From contig NZ_AKJT01000023.1 in assembly GCF_000282195.1 (NCBI RefSeq), positions 1 to 64,000 of the forward strand: 64,000 nucleotides of DNA. Reading direction: 5' to 3'. This DNA is from Pseudomonas sp. GM18 (GTDB lineage: Bacteria; Pseudomonadota; Gammaproteobacteria; Pseudomonadales; Pseudomonadaceae). The notes beneath the pieces are model-generated. The model had not been told where the DNA came from, did not search any database, and saw only the letters and a program-made list of their open reading frames with translations. Shown piece after piece: positions 20,444-29,304 of the stretch (position 1 is the stretch's first letter; each line of letters opens with the position of its first letter). A program made the position numbers and the translations under genes.

Positions 20444-20806
20444 ATGTTCAAAGTAACGCCAAACCCACCGCTCACCGATCCGGTCTCCCCCTACGAATCC
20501 CCCGATTCCAGAAAACTCAACGAAGCCGCCGAACGCGCCCTCGACCATTACCTCAACCCGGCGGCCACGGTCATGGCCACACCCTATCAACCCAACAACC
20601 TGTATATGGCCAACCCTGCGGCCGCCACCGAACCGATGCTGGTCAACGCCAGCGAAACCCTGGGCTCGGCCACCGTCATGCTCAACGACTTCGCCGCCTT
20701 GCTCGAAGGTACCCACCGCAAAACCCTGCTGGGCATCGCCCAGGTCGTGATGCTGGCTGAGCTGGCTGTGAATCAGGTGCTGGATAAGGTAGTGCCGACT
20801 GAGTAA
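20444..20806 (+). CDS. DUF6124/DUF3077-like small Pseudomonas protein
   Basis: A 120-residue protein of unknown function that I link to DUF6124 (formerly annotated DUF3077) by the pattern PPLTDPVSPYESPDSRKLNEAAERALDHYL. An unstructured Pro/Ser N-terminus is followed by two helical regions: the AAERALDHYL segment (about 26-36) and a C-terminal block with ANASETLGSATVMLNDFAALLEG and RKTLLGIAQVVMLAELAVNQVLDKV (about 67-117). It lacks a signal peptide. Such genes occur in many copies in pseudomonads. The start ATG 20444 has AGAGG in a hairpin loop just upstream. No neighbour suggests a role. Confidence 0.75.
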   Translation: MFKVTPNPPLTDPVSPYESPDSRKLNEAAERALDHYLNPAATVMATPYQPNNLYMANPAAATEPMLVNASETLGSATVMLNDFAALLEGTHRKTLLGIAQVVMLAELAVNQVLDKVVPTE

Positions 20807-20867
20807 TCCCCCGAGGATTGGGGAATTGTTGGCTGAGTTCGAAAGTTGTGTTGCCTGAAATGATGCC

Positions 20868-20940
20868 TTCGCGGGCAAGTCGGATCGCCGCACCGCTCGC
20901 TCCTACAGGGATGTGCATTCCCCTGTAGGGGCGAGCCTGC
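20868..20940. repeat. REP elements between DUF6124-like gene and mgsA
   Basis: A CGCGGGCAAGTCGGATCGCC unit is followed by CCTACAGGG / CCCTGTAGG arms. It lies between two convergent genes and probably acts as a shared 3' structure. Confidence 0.75.
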
Positions 20941-20950
20941 TGCCACAGCT

Positions 20951-21415
20951 TTACCCACGCCCCAGCAGATAGGTCGCGTAATCCGGGATGCGGTGTTCGT
21001 GGGCCTGATCCATCAACGGGCTGCTGAGCAGGTAGTCGGCGCTGCATTCGTTGCAGGCCACGGGGATGTTCCACACCGCCGCGACCCGCAGCAACGCTTT
21101 GATGTCCGGGTCGTGGGGTTGCGGTTCGAACGGGTCCCAGAAGAACACCAGCATGTCGACGCGCTGCTCGGCGATTTGCGCGCCGAGTTGCTGGTCACCG
21201 CCCAGCGGACCGCTGATCATGCTTTCCACCGACAGGCCGAGGCGTTGTTGCAATAACAACCCCGTGGTGCCGGTGGCAACCAGTTCATGCTGCGCGAGTT
21301 TGTCTTTCTGCCGCTCGGCCCAGTCCAGCAAAAACACTTTGCAGTGGTCATGGGCAACCAGGGCGATACGCTTGCGCGCCGCCATGGTCTTTTGCGTAAA
21401 GCTGATACCGATCAT
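20951..21415 (-). CDS. mgsA: Methylglyoxal synthase
   Basis: MgsA turns dihydroxyacetone phosphate into methylglyoxal and phosphate, a bypass that relieves sugar-phosphate build-up. The 154-residue protein shows IALVAHDHCK, the phosphate site ATGTTG and the catalytic stretch SGPLGGDQQ, with WDPFEPQPHDPDIKALLR following. I chose ATG 21415 because GGAG lies nine bases upstream; the longer frame would need GTG at 21430. It follows gap by 18 bases on the same strand and is probably co-transcribed, tying methylglyoxal formation to triose-phosphate flux. Confidence 0.93.
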   Translation of the reverse strand: MIGISFTQKTMAARKRIALVAHDHCKVFLLDWAERQKDKLAQHELVATGTTGLLLQQRLGLSVESMISGPLGGDQQLGAQIAEQRVDMLVFFWDPFEPQPHDPDIKALLRVAAVWNIPVACNECSADYLLSSPLMDQAHEHRIPDYATYLLGRG

Positions 21416-21433
21416 CGGTTGCTGCTCCACGGT

Positions 21434-22435
21434 TTATTCAGCGTTGCAGAGCGCCAGGCAGTTATCGAGCATGCGGTTGGAGAAGCCCCACTCGTTGTCG
21501 TACCAGGCCAGCACTTTGAGCAGCTTGCCGCTGGACTTGGTGTGGTTGGCGTCGAAGATCGACGACAGCGGGTTGTGGTTGAAGTCGCTGGAAACCAGCG
21601 GCAGGGCGTTGTAGCCGAGAATCTTCGAGTGCTGGCTGGCTTGTTTGAGCAGCGCATTCACTTCATCGGCCGACGCTTCGCGCTTGAGCTGCACGGTCAG
21701 GTCCACCAGCGACACGTTGATCACTGGTACACGCACCGCCATGCCGGTCAGTTTGCCCGCCAGCTCCGGCAGCACCAGGCCTACAGCTTCAGCGGCGCCG
21801 GTCTTGCTCGGGATCATGTTCTGGGTGGCGGAACGGGCGCGGTACGGGTCAGTGTGGTAGACGTCGGTCAGGTTCTGGTCGTTGGTGTAGGCATGGATGG
21901 TGGTCATCAGGCCACTTTCGATGCCCAGCTCGCGGTGCAGCACCTGGGCCACCGGGGCCAGGCAGTTGGTGGTGCACGAGGCGTTGGAGATGATCTGGTG
22001 CGACTGGCGCAGAATGTCGTGGTTAACCCCATAAACCACAGTGGCGTCGGCGCCTTTGGCCGGGGCCGAGATAATCACTTTGCGCGCGCCGGCCGTAATA
22101 TGGGCGGCGGCTTTGGCACGGTCGGTGAACAGACCGGTGCATTCGAACACGACGTCGACCTTCTCCGCGGCCCAAGGCAGTTCGGCCGGGTTGCGAATGG
22201 CGCTGACCGAAATACGGTCGCCGTTGACGGTCAGGCTTTCCTGATCGTGCTGCACATCAGCATCGAATGTGCCGTGAACGGTGTCGTATTTGAGCAGATG
22301 GGCATTCATCGAGCTGTCACCCAGGTCGTTGATCGCAACGATCTGCAGATCCTGACGATAGCCTTGGGTATACAGTGCGCGCAGGACATTACGGCCGATA
22401 CGGCCAAAACCATTGATTGCGATTCGAAGAGTCAT
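21434..22435 (-). CDS. gap: Glyceraldehyde-3-phosphate dehydrogenase, type I
   Basis: This NAD-dependent enzyme oxidises the glyceraldehyde-3-phosphate released by the Entner-Doudoroff aldolase. The 333-residue protein has the nucleotide-binding start [18 protein letters not shown] and the catalytic cysteine C154 in [22 protein letters not shown] closes the chain. It diverges from edd across a 219-base spacer with two perfect HexR boxes, one 22 bases before this gene. In P. putida, gap, edd and zwf are HexR targets. Confidence 0.97.
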   Translation of the reverse strand: MTLRIAINGFGRIGRNVLRALYTQGYRQDLQIVAINDLGDSSMNAHLLKYDTVHGTFDADVQHDQESLTVNGDRISVSAIRNPAELPWAAEKVDVVFECTGLFTDRAKAAAHITAGARKVIISAPAKGADATVVYGVNHDILRQSHQIISNASCTTNCLAPVAQVLHRELGIESGLMTTIHAYTNDQNLTDVYHTDPYRARSATQNMIPSKTGAAEAVGLVLPELAGKLTGMAVRVPVINVSLVDLTVQLKREASADEVNALLKQASQHSKILGYNALPLVSSDFNHNPLSSIFDANHTKSSGKLLKVLAWYDNEWGFSNRMLDNCLALCNAE

Positions 22436-22457
22436 TTACAGCGCCGCCGTCGTTTTG

Positions 22458-22472
22458 TTGTTGGAATTACAA
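22458..22472. promoter_or_regulatory. HexR box near gap
   Basis: TTGT-TGGAATT-ACAA is a full match to TTGT-N7-ACAA. It ends 22 bases before the gap start and would block its promoter or leader until KDPG relieves HexR. Confidence 0.75.
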
Positions 22473-22519
22473 GATTATTCGCAAAAAAATAGAAAACAAG
22501 CCTTTTTAGTGGCAATATT

Positions 22520-22534
22520 TTGTTTTATCTACAA
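22520..22534. promoter_or_regulatory. HexR box of edd
   Basis: TTGT-TTTATCT-ACAA is a second full match, 120 bases before edd in the gap-edd spacer. Having one box for each divergent gene suggests separate repression. Confidence 0.75.
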
Positions 22535-22654
22535 CGAGTGACCTGAATCAACTGGTCCGAATGATCAAGAAAGCCGTCTGTCATCCCGATCACAACGGCG
22601 TTTGATCAGCATAGACAATCAGGTCGCCACATCCGTTAGCCTGGAGTTCTACAC

Positions 22655-24481
22655 ATGCATCCCCGCGTCCTTGAGGTCACCGAACGGCTTATCGCCCGCA
22701 GCCGCGCCACGCGTGAGGCTTACCTTGCATTGATTCGCGGCGCGGCCAGCGACGGCCCGATGCGCGGCAAGCTGCAATGCGCCAACTTCGCCCACGGCGT
22801 GGCCGGGTGTGGCAGCGACGACAAGCACAGCCTGCGGATGATGAACTCCGCCAACATCGCGATTGTTTCGTCATATAACGACATGCTCTCGGCGCACCAG
22901 CCGTACGAAGTCTTTCCTGAACAGATCAAAAAGGCCCTGCGCGAAATCGGCTCCGTCGGCCAGTTCGCCGGTGGCACTCCCGCGATGTGCGATGGCGTGA
23001 CCCAAGGCGAACCGGGCATGGAGCTGAGCCTGCCGAGCCGTGAAGTGATCGCGTTGTCCACCGCCGTGGCGCTGTCCCACAACATGTTCGACGGCGCGCT
23101 GATGCTCGGCATCTGCGACAAGATTGTGCCGGGCCTGATGATGGGCGCGTTGCGTTTCGGTCATCTGCCGATGATTTTCGTGCCGGGCGGGCCGATGGTG
23201 TCGGGCATCTCCAACAAGCAGAAAGCCGATGTGCGTCAGCGCTATGCCGAAGGCAAGGCGACCCGCGAAGAGCTGCTGGAATCGGAAATGAAGTCCTACC
23301 ACAGCCCTGGCACCTGCACTTTCTACGGCACCGCCAACACCAACCAGTTGCTGATGGAAGTCATGGGCCTGCACTTGCCGGGCGCCTCGTTCGTCAACCC
23401 GAACACCCCGTTGCGCGATGCCCTGACCCGCGAAGCGGCGCACCAGGTCACTCGCCTGACCAAGCAGAATGGCAACTTCCTGCCGATCGGCGAAATCGTC
23501 GACGAGCGTTCGCTGGTCAACTCGATCGTGGCCCTGCACGCCACCGGCGGCTCGACCAACCACACCTTGCACATGCCGGCCATCGCCATGGCCGCGGGCA
23601 TTCAGTTGACCTGGCAGGACATGGCTGACCTCTCCGAGGTGGTGCCGACCCTGAGCCACGTGTACCCGAACGGCAAAGCCGACATCAACCACTTCCAGGC
23701 GGCGGGCGGCATGTCGTTCCTGATCCGCGAACTGCTGGAAGCCGGCCTGCTCCACGAAAACGTCAACACTGTGCTCGGCCACGGCTTGAGTCGCTATACC
23801 CAGGAACCGTTCCTCGAAAAAGGCGAGCTGGTCTGGCGCGAAGGCCCGATCGAAAGCCTCGACGAAAACATCCTGCGCCCGGTGGCTCGTGCATTCTCGC
23901 CCGAGGGTGGCTTGCGGGTGATGGAAGGCAACCTCGGCCGTGGCGTGATGAAGGTCTCGGCGGTTGCGCTGGAAAACCAGGTCGTCGAAGCACCGGCCAT
24001 GGTGTTCCAGGATCAACAGGACCTGGCCGATGCGTTCAAGGCCGGTCTGCTGGAGAAGGATTTCGTCGCGGTGATGCGCTTCCAGGGCCCGCGCTCCAAC
24101 GGCATGCCGGAACTGCACAAAATGACGCCGTTCCTCGGTGTGCTGCAGGACCGTGGCTTCAAAGTCGCGTTGGTGACTGACGGGCGCATGTCCGGCGCCT
24201 CGGGGAAAATCCCGGCGGCAATCCACGTCAGCCCCGAAGCTTATGTGGGCGGCGCTTTGGCGCGGGTGCGTGAGGGCGATATCATCCGCGTCGATGGCGT
24301 CAAAGGCACCCTGGAGCTTAAGGTGGACGCCGAAGAATTCGCAGCACGCGAGCCGGCCAAAGGTCTGTTGGGCAACAACATCGGCACCGGTCGCGAACTG
24401 TTTGGTTTCATGCGCATGGCCTTCAGCTCCGCAGAGCAAGGCGCCAGCGCCTTTACTTCTGCCCTGGAGACGCTTAATTGA
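22655..24481 (+). CDS. edd: Phosphogluconate dehydratase
   Basis: Edd dehydrates 6-phosphogluconate to 2-keto-3-deoxy-6-phosphogluconate, the first special step of the Entner-Doudoroff path. The 608-residue protein belongs to the IlvD/Edd family of Fe-S dehydratases. It has [26 protein letters not shown], the cluster-region [13 protein letters not shown], and the C-terminal [25 protein letters not shown] stands about nine bases before ATG 22655. It is followed by glk with a 4-base overlap, and the unit probably runs on into gltRS. Confidence 0.98.
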   Translation: MHPRVLEVTERLIARSRATREAYLALIRGAASDGPMRGKLQCANFAHGVAGCGSDDKHSLRMMNSANIAIVSSYNDMLSAHQPYEVFPEQIKKALREIGSVGQFAGGTPAMCDGVTQGEPGMELSLPSREVIALSTAVALSHNMFDGALMLGICDKIVPGLMMGALRFGHLPMIFVPGGPMVSGISNKQKADVRQRYAEGKATREELLESEMKSYHSPGTCTFYGTANTNQLLMEVMGLHLPGASFVNPNTPLRDALTREAAHQVTRLTKQNGNFLPIGEIVDERSLVNSIVALHATGGSTNHTLHMPAIAMAAGIQLTWQDMADLSEVVPTLSHVYPNGKADINHFQAAGGMSFLIRELLEAGLLHENVNTVLGHGLSRYTQEPFLEKGELVWREGPIESLDENILRPVARAFSPEGGLRVMEGNLGRGVMKVSAVALENQVVEAPAMVFQDQQDLADAFKAGLLEKDFVAVMRFQGPRSNGMPELHKMTPFLGVLQDRGFKVALVTDGRMSGASGKIPAAIHVSPEAYVGGALARVREGDIIRVDGVKGTLELKVDAEEFAAREPAKGLLGNNIGTGRELFGFMRMAFSSAEQGASAFTSALETLN

Positions 24482-25428
24482 AACTGGCTTTGGTCGGTGA
24501 CATCGGTGGGACCAACGCACGTTTCGCGTTGTGGAAAAACCAGCAGCTGGAATCGGTCCAGGTGCTGGCGACGGCAGACCACGCCAGTCCGGAGGAGGCT
24601 ATCGCGCTCTATCTGAACGGGCTCGGCCTGGCGCCGGGTGCGATCGGTTCGGTGTGCCTGTCGGTTGCGGGCCCTGTGAGCGGCGATGAATTCAAATTCA
24701 CCAACAATCACTGGCGGCTCAGTCGCAAGGGTTTTTGCCAGACCTTGCAGGTGGATCAACTGCTGCTGGTCAACGATTTCTCGGCCATGGCCCTGGGCAT
24801 GACTCGCTTGCAGCCGGGCGAGTTCCGGGTGGTCTGCGAAGGCAAGCCGGAACCATTGCGGCCGGCGGTGGTAATCGGCCCGGGCACCGGTCTGGGTGTG
24901 GGCACGTTGCTCGATCTGGGCGAGGGGCGTTTTGCCGCGTTGCCAGGGGAGGGCGGTCACGTCGATCTGCCGCTGAGCAGCCCGCGAGAAACCCAACTGT
25001 GGCAGCACATCTTCAACGAGATCGGCCATGTCAGCGCTGAAACGGCATTGAGCGGTGGTGGTTTGCCGCGAGTCTACCGGGCGATTTGCGCGGTGGACGG
25101 CCACACGCCTGTGCTCGACACGCCTGAGGCGATCACGGCGGCTGGGCTGGCGGGCGATCCGATTGCCCTGGAAGTGCTCGAGCAGTTCTGCTGCTGGCTC
25201 GGTCGCGTGGCCGGCAACAATGTGCTGACCACCGGCGCTCGGGGTGGTGTGTATATCGTTGGTGGGGTGATTCCACGGTTTGCCGATTTCTTCATCGAAA
25301 GCGGTTTCGCCCGGTGCTTCGCTGACAAAGGCTGCATGAGCGATTACTTCAAAGGCATTCCAGTTTGGCTGGTGACAGCACCGTATTCCGGGCTGGTGGG
25401 CGCGGGTGTGGCGCTGGAGCAGGCCTGA
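24478..25428 (+). CDS. glk: Glucokinase
   Basis: Glk phosphorylates glucose to glucose-6-phosphate in the cytosol. The 316-residue protein is of the proteobacterial ROK-distinct glucokinase family, with the ATP motif [15 protein letters not shown], the substrate motif NDFSAMALG and the second phosphate motif GPGTGLGVG, then [11 protein letters not shown]. The start is TTG at 24478, overlapping the edd stop by four bases (TTGA), which implies translational coupling. The next ATG is far inside the fold, so TTG is the only sensible start. Confidence 0.96.
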   Translation: MKLALVGDIGGTNARFALWKNQQLESVQVLATADHASPEEAIALYLNGLGLAPGAIGSVCLSVAGPVSGDEFKFTNNHWRLSRKGFCQTLQVDQLLLVNDFSAMALGMTRLQPGEFRVVCEGKPEPLRPAVVIGPGTGLGVGTLLDLGEGRFAALPGEGGHVDLPLSSPRETQLWQHIFNEIGHVSAETALSGGGLPRVYRAICAVDGHTPVLDTPEAITAAGLAGDPIALEVLEQFCCWLGRVAGNNVLTTGARGGVYIVGGVIPRFADFFIESGFARCFADKGCMSDYFKGIPVWLVTAPYSGLVGAGVALEQA

Positions 25429-25439
25429 GACCGCGTAAT

Positions 25440-25470
25440 GATCGTTCCCACGCAGAGCGTGGGAACGATC
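25440..25470. repeat. REP palindrome between glk and gltR
   Basis: An exact copy of the 31-bp unit at 7288-7318. It lies 12 bases past the glk stop and may separate edd-glk from gltRS. Confidence 0.85.
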
Positions 25471-25517
25471 GAACACCATAGATCCATGATCGATCAGGCA
25501 TAATCCGCCCTAACACA

Positions 25518-25525
25518 AACAACAA
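25518..25525 (+). promoter_or_regulatory. Crc/Hfq CA motif before gltR
   Basis: AACAACAA fits AAnAAnAA and partly overlaps the ribosome site (AAGGA) of gltR. It would be open to Hfq-Crc translational repression. Confidence 0.55.
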
Positions 25526-25537
25526 GGATGCCGCCCC

Positions 25538-26269
25538 GTGAGCTCAGTCAACAAGTCGATTTTGTTGGTCGATGACGATCAAGAGATACGCGAGTTGCTG
25601 GACACCTACCTGACCCGTGCCGGTTTCCAGGTCCGCACCACGCCCGATGGCGCAGGCTTTCGTCAGGCGCTGAACGAGGCGCCGAGCGATCTGGTGATCC
25701 TCGACGTAATGCTGCCGGACGAAGACGGTTTCAGCCTCTGCCGCTGGATCCGCCAGCACCCGCGCCAGGCGCACGTGCCGATCATTATGCTCACCGCCAG
25801 CTCCGACGAGGCCGACCGCGTCATCGGCCTGGAACTGGGCGCCGACGACTACCTGGGCAAACCCTTCAGCCCCCGTGAATTGCAGGCGCGCATCAAAGCC
25901 CTGTTGCGCCGCGCGCAGTTTGGTCAGGAGCGTTCCGGCGGCGAAGTGCTGGCCTTCGACGACTGGCGGCTGGACATGGTCAGCCATCGGCTGTTCCACA
26001 CCGACGGCGAGGAAGTGATTCTCTCCGGCGCCGATTTCGCCCTGCTGAAATTGTTCCTCGATCACCCGCAGGAAATCCTCGACCGCGACACCATCGGCAA
26101 CGCCACCCGTGGCCGTGACCTGATGCCGCTCGATCGTATCGTCGACATGGCGGTCAGCCGTTTGCGTCAGCGCCTGCGCGACACCGAAAAACCGCCGCGG
26201 CTGATCCGGACCGTGCGTGGCAGCGGCTACCAACTGGCCGCCAACGTGGTTGCCGGCAATGGCCACTGA
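25538..26269 (+). CDS. gltR: Response regulator GltR (OmpR family)
   Basis: A 243-residue OmpR/PhoB-type regulator. The receiver domain (about 5-120) has the acidic pocket DDD at 12-14, the phospho-acceptor D56 in VILDVMLPDEDG, and the lysine in GKPFSPRE. The winged-helix DNA-binding domain (about 140-235) ends with SRLRQRLRDTEKPPRLIRTVRGSGYQL. The start is GTG at 25538 with AAGGA upstream. In P. putida and P. aeruginosa the GltR/GltS pair controls glucose uptake (gts, oprB). Its position between glk and the gts genes supports this. Confidence 0.93.
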   Translation: MSSVNKSILLVDDDQEIRELLDTYLTRAGFQVRTTPDGAGFRQALNEAPSDLVILDVMLPDEDGFSLCRWIRQHPRQAHVPIIMLTASSDEADRVIGLELGADDYLGKPFSPRELQARIKALLRRAQFGQERSGGEVLAFDDWRLDMVSHRLFHTDGEEVILSGADFALLKLFLDHPQEILDRDTIGNATRGRDLMPLDRIVDMAVSRLRQRLRDTEKPPRLIRTVRGSGYQLAANVVAGNGH

Positions 26270-27728
26270 GTTCCTGCGCAAGCTCGCCGGGCGCGTGCCG
26301 GTGCCGCGCTCGCTGCTCGGGCGCATGTTGCTGCTGACCCTGTTGGCGGTGCTGTTCGCCCAGACGCTGTCGAGCGTGATCTGGGTGTCGCAACTGCGCG
26401 CCACCCAGCTCGAAGGCCTGGTCACCAGCGCCCGCAGCCTGGCCCATTCGATGACGGCCAGCGTCAGTTATTTCCGCTCGTTGCCGGTGGCGTTCAGGCC
26501 GTTGGTGCTCGACCAGTTGCGCAGCATGGGCGGCACCCGATTCGTGGTGACCCTCAACGACAAACCCTTGGGCATGGAAGTGCTGCCGATTACCCCGCGC
26601 AAAGAAGCGGTGCTCAAAGCGGTGGACGAAGTGCTGCGCCAGTCGCTGGGCCAGGACGCGGATATTTCGGTGACGTTCGTCAGCCCCGAAGACCTGCGGA
26701 TTTTCAACGGTGGGTTGAAGCTCGATGAGTTGCCGCGCTCCTGGGCGCACTACGCGTTGACCCTGGAGCCGGTGAACCCGCCGGTGCTGGTCACGCAAAT
26801 CCAGATGGCGCCGGGCGAATGGCTGTACATCGCCTCGCTGTTGCCCGAGCCCTATACCAGTCTTGAAGAGCAAGGCCTGCCGGCGCAGCAAGTCTGGTTC
26901 ATCGTACTCACCAGCGGCTTCTTGCTGCTGTTCATCGGCCTGCTGGTGCACTGGCAGAGTCGACCGCTCAAACGATTGGCGCGGGCGGCGCGGGACATGT
27001 CTCTGGGGGCCGACGTCGAACCGGTCGCTCAAGGTGGCGGCAGTGAAGTGGTGGAAGTCGGTCGCGCTTTCAATGCGATGCGTGAACGCATCAGCCGTTA
27101 CCTGACTGAGCGCAGTCAGTTGTTCAGCGCGATTTCCCATGACTTGCGTACGCCGATCACTCGGCTGCGATTGCGGGTCGAATTGCTTGAAGACGAACAG
27201 CTGCAAGCCAAGTTCGGGCGTGATCTGGATGAGCTGGAGTTGTTGGTCAAAGGTGCGTTGCAATGCGTGAAGGACACCGACATCCACGAAAACATCGAAC
27301 CGGTGGACCTCAACCATGTGCTCGACTGCCTGGTGGAACCGTATCTGGCGCCCAACGGCAACGGCCGCGTGACTCAGCAGGGGCGGGCGCTGGCGCCGTA
27401 TCCCGGCAAGCCGCTGGCGCTCAAGCGCTGCATCGGCAACCTGATCGACAACGCCTTGAAGTACGGGCAGAACGCGCATCTGCACATCGATGACGACGAG
27501 AGCGCGTTTGTGCTGCATGTCGACGACGAAGGCCCTGGCGTGCCCGAGCAACGGCTGGAGCAAGTGTTCGAGCCGCACTTCCGCCTGGCCGGGCAGCAGC
27601 AGGGTTATGGCCTGGGGCTGGGAATTGCGCGCAACATTGCCCATAGCCATGGCGGTGAAGTCAGCCTGCAAAACTTGCGTGAAGGCGGGTTGCGCGTGAC
27701 GTTGCAGTTGCCGCGATCAATGGATTGA
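26259..27728 (+). CDS. gltS: Sensor histidine kinase GltS
   Basis: The membrane kinase partner of GltR. The 489-residue protein has a first membrane helix (about 22-44), a periplasmic sensor region (45-220), a second helix (about 222-242), a HAMP linker, and a DHp domain with the phospho-acceptor H294 in SAISHDLRTPITRLR. The ATPase domain carries the N box NLIDNALKYG, DDEGPGVP and GLGLGIARNI. Start ATG 26259 lies 11 bases inside gltR. The ligand is unknown from sequence; a sugar or ketogluconate signal is expected for the family. Confidence 0.92.
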   Translation: MATEFLRKLAGRVPVPRSLLGRMLLLTLLAVLFAQTLSSVIWVSQLRATQLEGLVTSARSLAHSMTASVSYFRSLPVAFRPLVLDQLRSMGGTRFVVTLNDKPLGMEVLPITPRKEAVLKAVDEVLRQSLGQDADISVTFVSPEDLRIFNGGLKLDELPRSWAHYALTLEPVNPPVLVTQIQMAPGEWLYIASLLPEPYTSLEEQGLPAQQVWFIVLTSGFLLLFIGLLVHWQSRPLKRLARAARDMSLGADVEPVAQGGGSEVVEVGRAFNAMRERISRYLTERSQLFSAISHDLRTPITRLRLRVELLEDEQLQAKFGRDLDELELLVKGALQCVKDTDIHENIEPVDLNHVLDCLVEPYLAPNGNGRVTQQGRALAPYPGKPLALKRCIGNLIDNALKYGQNAHLHIDDDESAFVLHVDDEGPGVPEQRLEQVFEPHFRLAGQQQGYGLGLGIARNIAHSHGGEVSLQNLREGGLRVTLQLPRSMD

Positions 27729-27762
27729 AAGCGACCCTGAAAGAGGGACTGCTGCGCAGTCC

Positions 27763-27787
27763 AGCGGGAGCAAGCTCCCTCGCCACA
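27763..27787. repeat. REP copy after gltS
   Basis: AGCGGGAGCAAGCTCCCTCG is one arm of the class seen at 3432-3519. It lies in the gltS 3' region. Confidence 0.7.
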
Positions 27788-27817
27788 AGTAACCACTCAT
27801 CTCAAGATCAGGGTGAA

Positions 27818-27859
27818 TGTCACAACTCGGTGACATAACTCTCCCCCTTCGTTACCTGC
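27818..27859. promoter_or_regulatory. 42-bp control module upstream of the AGE epimerase gene (candidate GltR site)
   Basis: TGTCAC-N6-GTGACAT-N8-CCCTTCGTTACCTGC. The same elements at the same spacing occur upstream of gtsA at 29184-29225. The TGTCAC/GTGACA half is a palindrome. The module lies about 60-100 bases before the start codon. Confidence 0.6.
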
Positions 27860-27895
27860 CCGCCACCACCCGTTGTTTAGACTGGTCCCAGTCAT

Positions 27896-27903
27896 AACAA
27901 CAA
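27896..27903 (+). promoter_or_regulatory. Crc/Hfq CA motif before the AGE epimerase gene
   Basis: AACAACAA followed by more A residues, just upstream of the AAGG ribosome site. It fits the AAnAAnAA motif. Confidence 0.6.
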
Positions 27904-27916
27904 AAAAAGGTACCGC

Positions 27917-29176
27917 ATGGACACCTTCCAACCCGCCTTCAGCAGTTGGCTGAACGCGCCTGCCCATCAGCAATGGCTCGCCGCCGAAGGCCTGCGCCTG
28001 TTGGCGTTTGCCAAGGCTTCAAAACTTGCCGAAGGCTTCGGCAACCTCGACGATCAGGGCTGCCTGGCGGCCAATGCGCAAGCCGAAACCATGAACACCG
28101 CGCGCATGACCCACAGCTTCGCCATGGCCCACATCCAGGGCTTGCCGGGGTTCGCCGAGCTGGTGGATCACGGCATCAAAGCCCTTAGCGGGCCGCTGCG
28201 TGACGCCGAACACGGTGGCTGGTTCGCCACGCCCGAACACCGCGACGGCAATACCGGTAAAGCCGCTTACCTGCATGCCTTTGTGGCATTGGCCGCGAGT
28301 TCTGCGGTGGTCGCCCAGCGTCCCGGTGCGCAAGCCTTGCTCGACGATGCGATCCACATCATCGACAGCCATTTCTGGAGCGAGGAGGAGGGCGCCATGC
28401 GTGAGTCCTTCAACCGTGACTTCAGTTGTGAGGAAGCCTATCGCGGCGCCAACAGCAACATGCACGCCACCGAAGCCTTCCTCGCCCTGGCTGATGTCAC
28501 CGAGGACAACCGCTGGCTGATCCGCGCGCAGCGCATCGTCGAGCGCGTTATTCACGATCACGCTGCCGCCAACGATTACCTGGTGGTCGAGCATTTCGAC
28601 CGCGACTGGCAGCCGTTGCGCGACTACAACCACGACAATCCGGCCGACGGTTTCCGCCCTTACGGCACCACGCCGGGTCATGGTTTCGAATGGGCGCGGC
28701 TGTTGCTGCACCTCGAAGCCGCGCGGGTACAGGCCGGGATACTCACGCCGGGCTGGCTCGCCACTGATGCGCAAAAACTTTTCGAACACAATTGCCGCCA
28801 CGGCTGGGACGTCGACGGTGCGCCGGGCATTGTCTACACCCTCGACTGGGACAATCTCGCAGTGGTTCGCCATCGCTTGCACTGGACGCATTGCGAAGCC
28901 AGTGCCGCCGCCAGTGCGCTGCTCAAACGCACCGGTGACGAGCAATACGAGCGCTGGTACCGACTGTTCTGGGAGTTCTGTGACAGTCATTTCATTGACC
29001 GCTGCGATGGCAGCTGGCATCACGAGCTCGATCCGCTGAACCATCCGAGCGCCGATATCTGGGCCGGCAAACCCGACCTGTATCACGCCTGGCAAGCCGT
29101 ATTGATCCCGCGTCTTCCCCTGGCGCCGAGCATGGCCACGGCGCTGGGGCAATTGTCCCAGAGCGTTGCTGTGTAA
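27917..29176 (+). CDS. AGE family sugar epimerase/isomerase
   Basis: A 419-residue (alpha/alpha)6-barrel protein of the N-acylglucosamine 2-epimerase superfamily, which also includes mannose isomerases such as YihS. Aligned features include RMTHSFAMAH, the histidine-bearing stretches ANSNMHATEAFLAL and TPGHGFEWARLLL, and SWHHELDP near the end. It has no signal peptide, so it should be cytosolic. It shares a 42-bp control module and a CA motif with gtsA, so it is probably induced with glucose/mannose uptake. Mannose-fructose isomerisation is plausible but not shown. Confidence 0.85.
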   Translation: MDTFQPAFSSWLNAPAHQQWLAAEGLRLLAFAKASKLAEGFGNLDDQGCLAANAQAETMNTARMTHSFAMAHIQGLPGFAELVDHGIKALSGPLRDAEHGGWFATPEHRDGNTGKAAYLHAFVALAASSAVVAQRPGAQALLDDAIHIIDSHFWSEEEGAMRESFNRDFSCEEAYRGANSNMHATEAFLALADVTEDNRWLIRAQRIVERVIHDHAAANDYLVVEHFDRDWQPLRDYNHDNPADGFRPYGTTPGHGFEWARLLLHLEAARVQAGILTPGWLATDAQKLFEHNCRHGWDVDGAPGIVYTLDWDNLAVVRHRLHWTHCEASAAASALLKRTGDEQYERWYRLFWEFCDSHFIDRCDGSWHHELDPLNHPSADIWAGKPDLYHAWQAVLIPRLPLAPSMATALGQLSQSVAV

Positions 29177-29183
29177 TCAGTTG

Positions 29184-29225
29184 TGTAACCATGTGGTGAC
29201 ATTCGCGCGTCCCTTCGTTACCTGC
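29184..29225. promoter_or_regulatory. 42-bp control module upstream of gtsA (candidate GltR site)
   Basis: TGTAAC-N6-GTGACAT-N8-CCCTTCGTTACCTGC, with spacing identical to that at 27818. Two independent copies in front of two sugar genes point to one regulator. Confidence 0.65.
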
Positions 29226-29281
29226 GAAGGGATGACTCCTGTTTAAAATCCGTGCAGCGCAAGCACCAGACTTGCATGCAT

Positions 29282-29289
29282 AACAACAA
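29282..29289 (+). promoter_or_regulatory. Crc/Hfq CA motif before gtsA
   Basis: AACAACAA just upstream of the AAAGG ribosome site. gts genes are known Crc targets in P. putida. Confidence 0.65.
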
Positions 29290-29304
29290 GAAAGGTACTA
29301 CTAG

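Noticed and set aside
26154..27671. 505-codon minus-strand frame opposite gltS
   Set aside because: The kinase on the plus strand has all its motifs; this frame is a compositional shadow.
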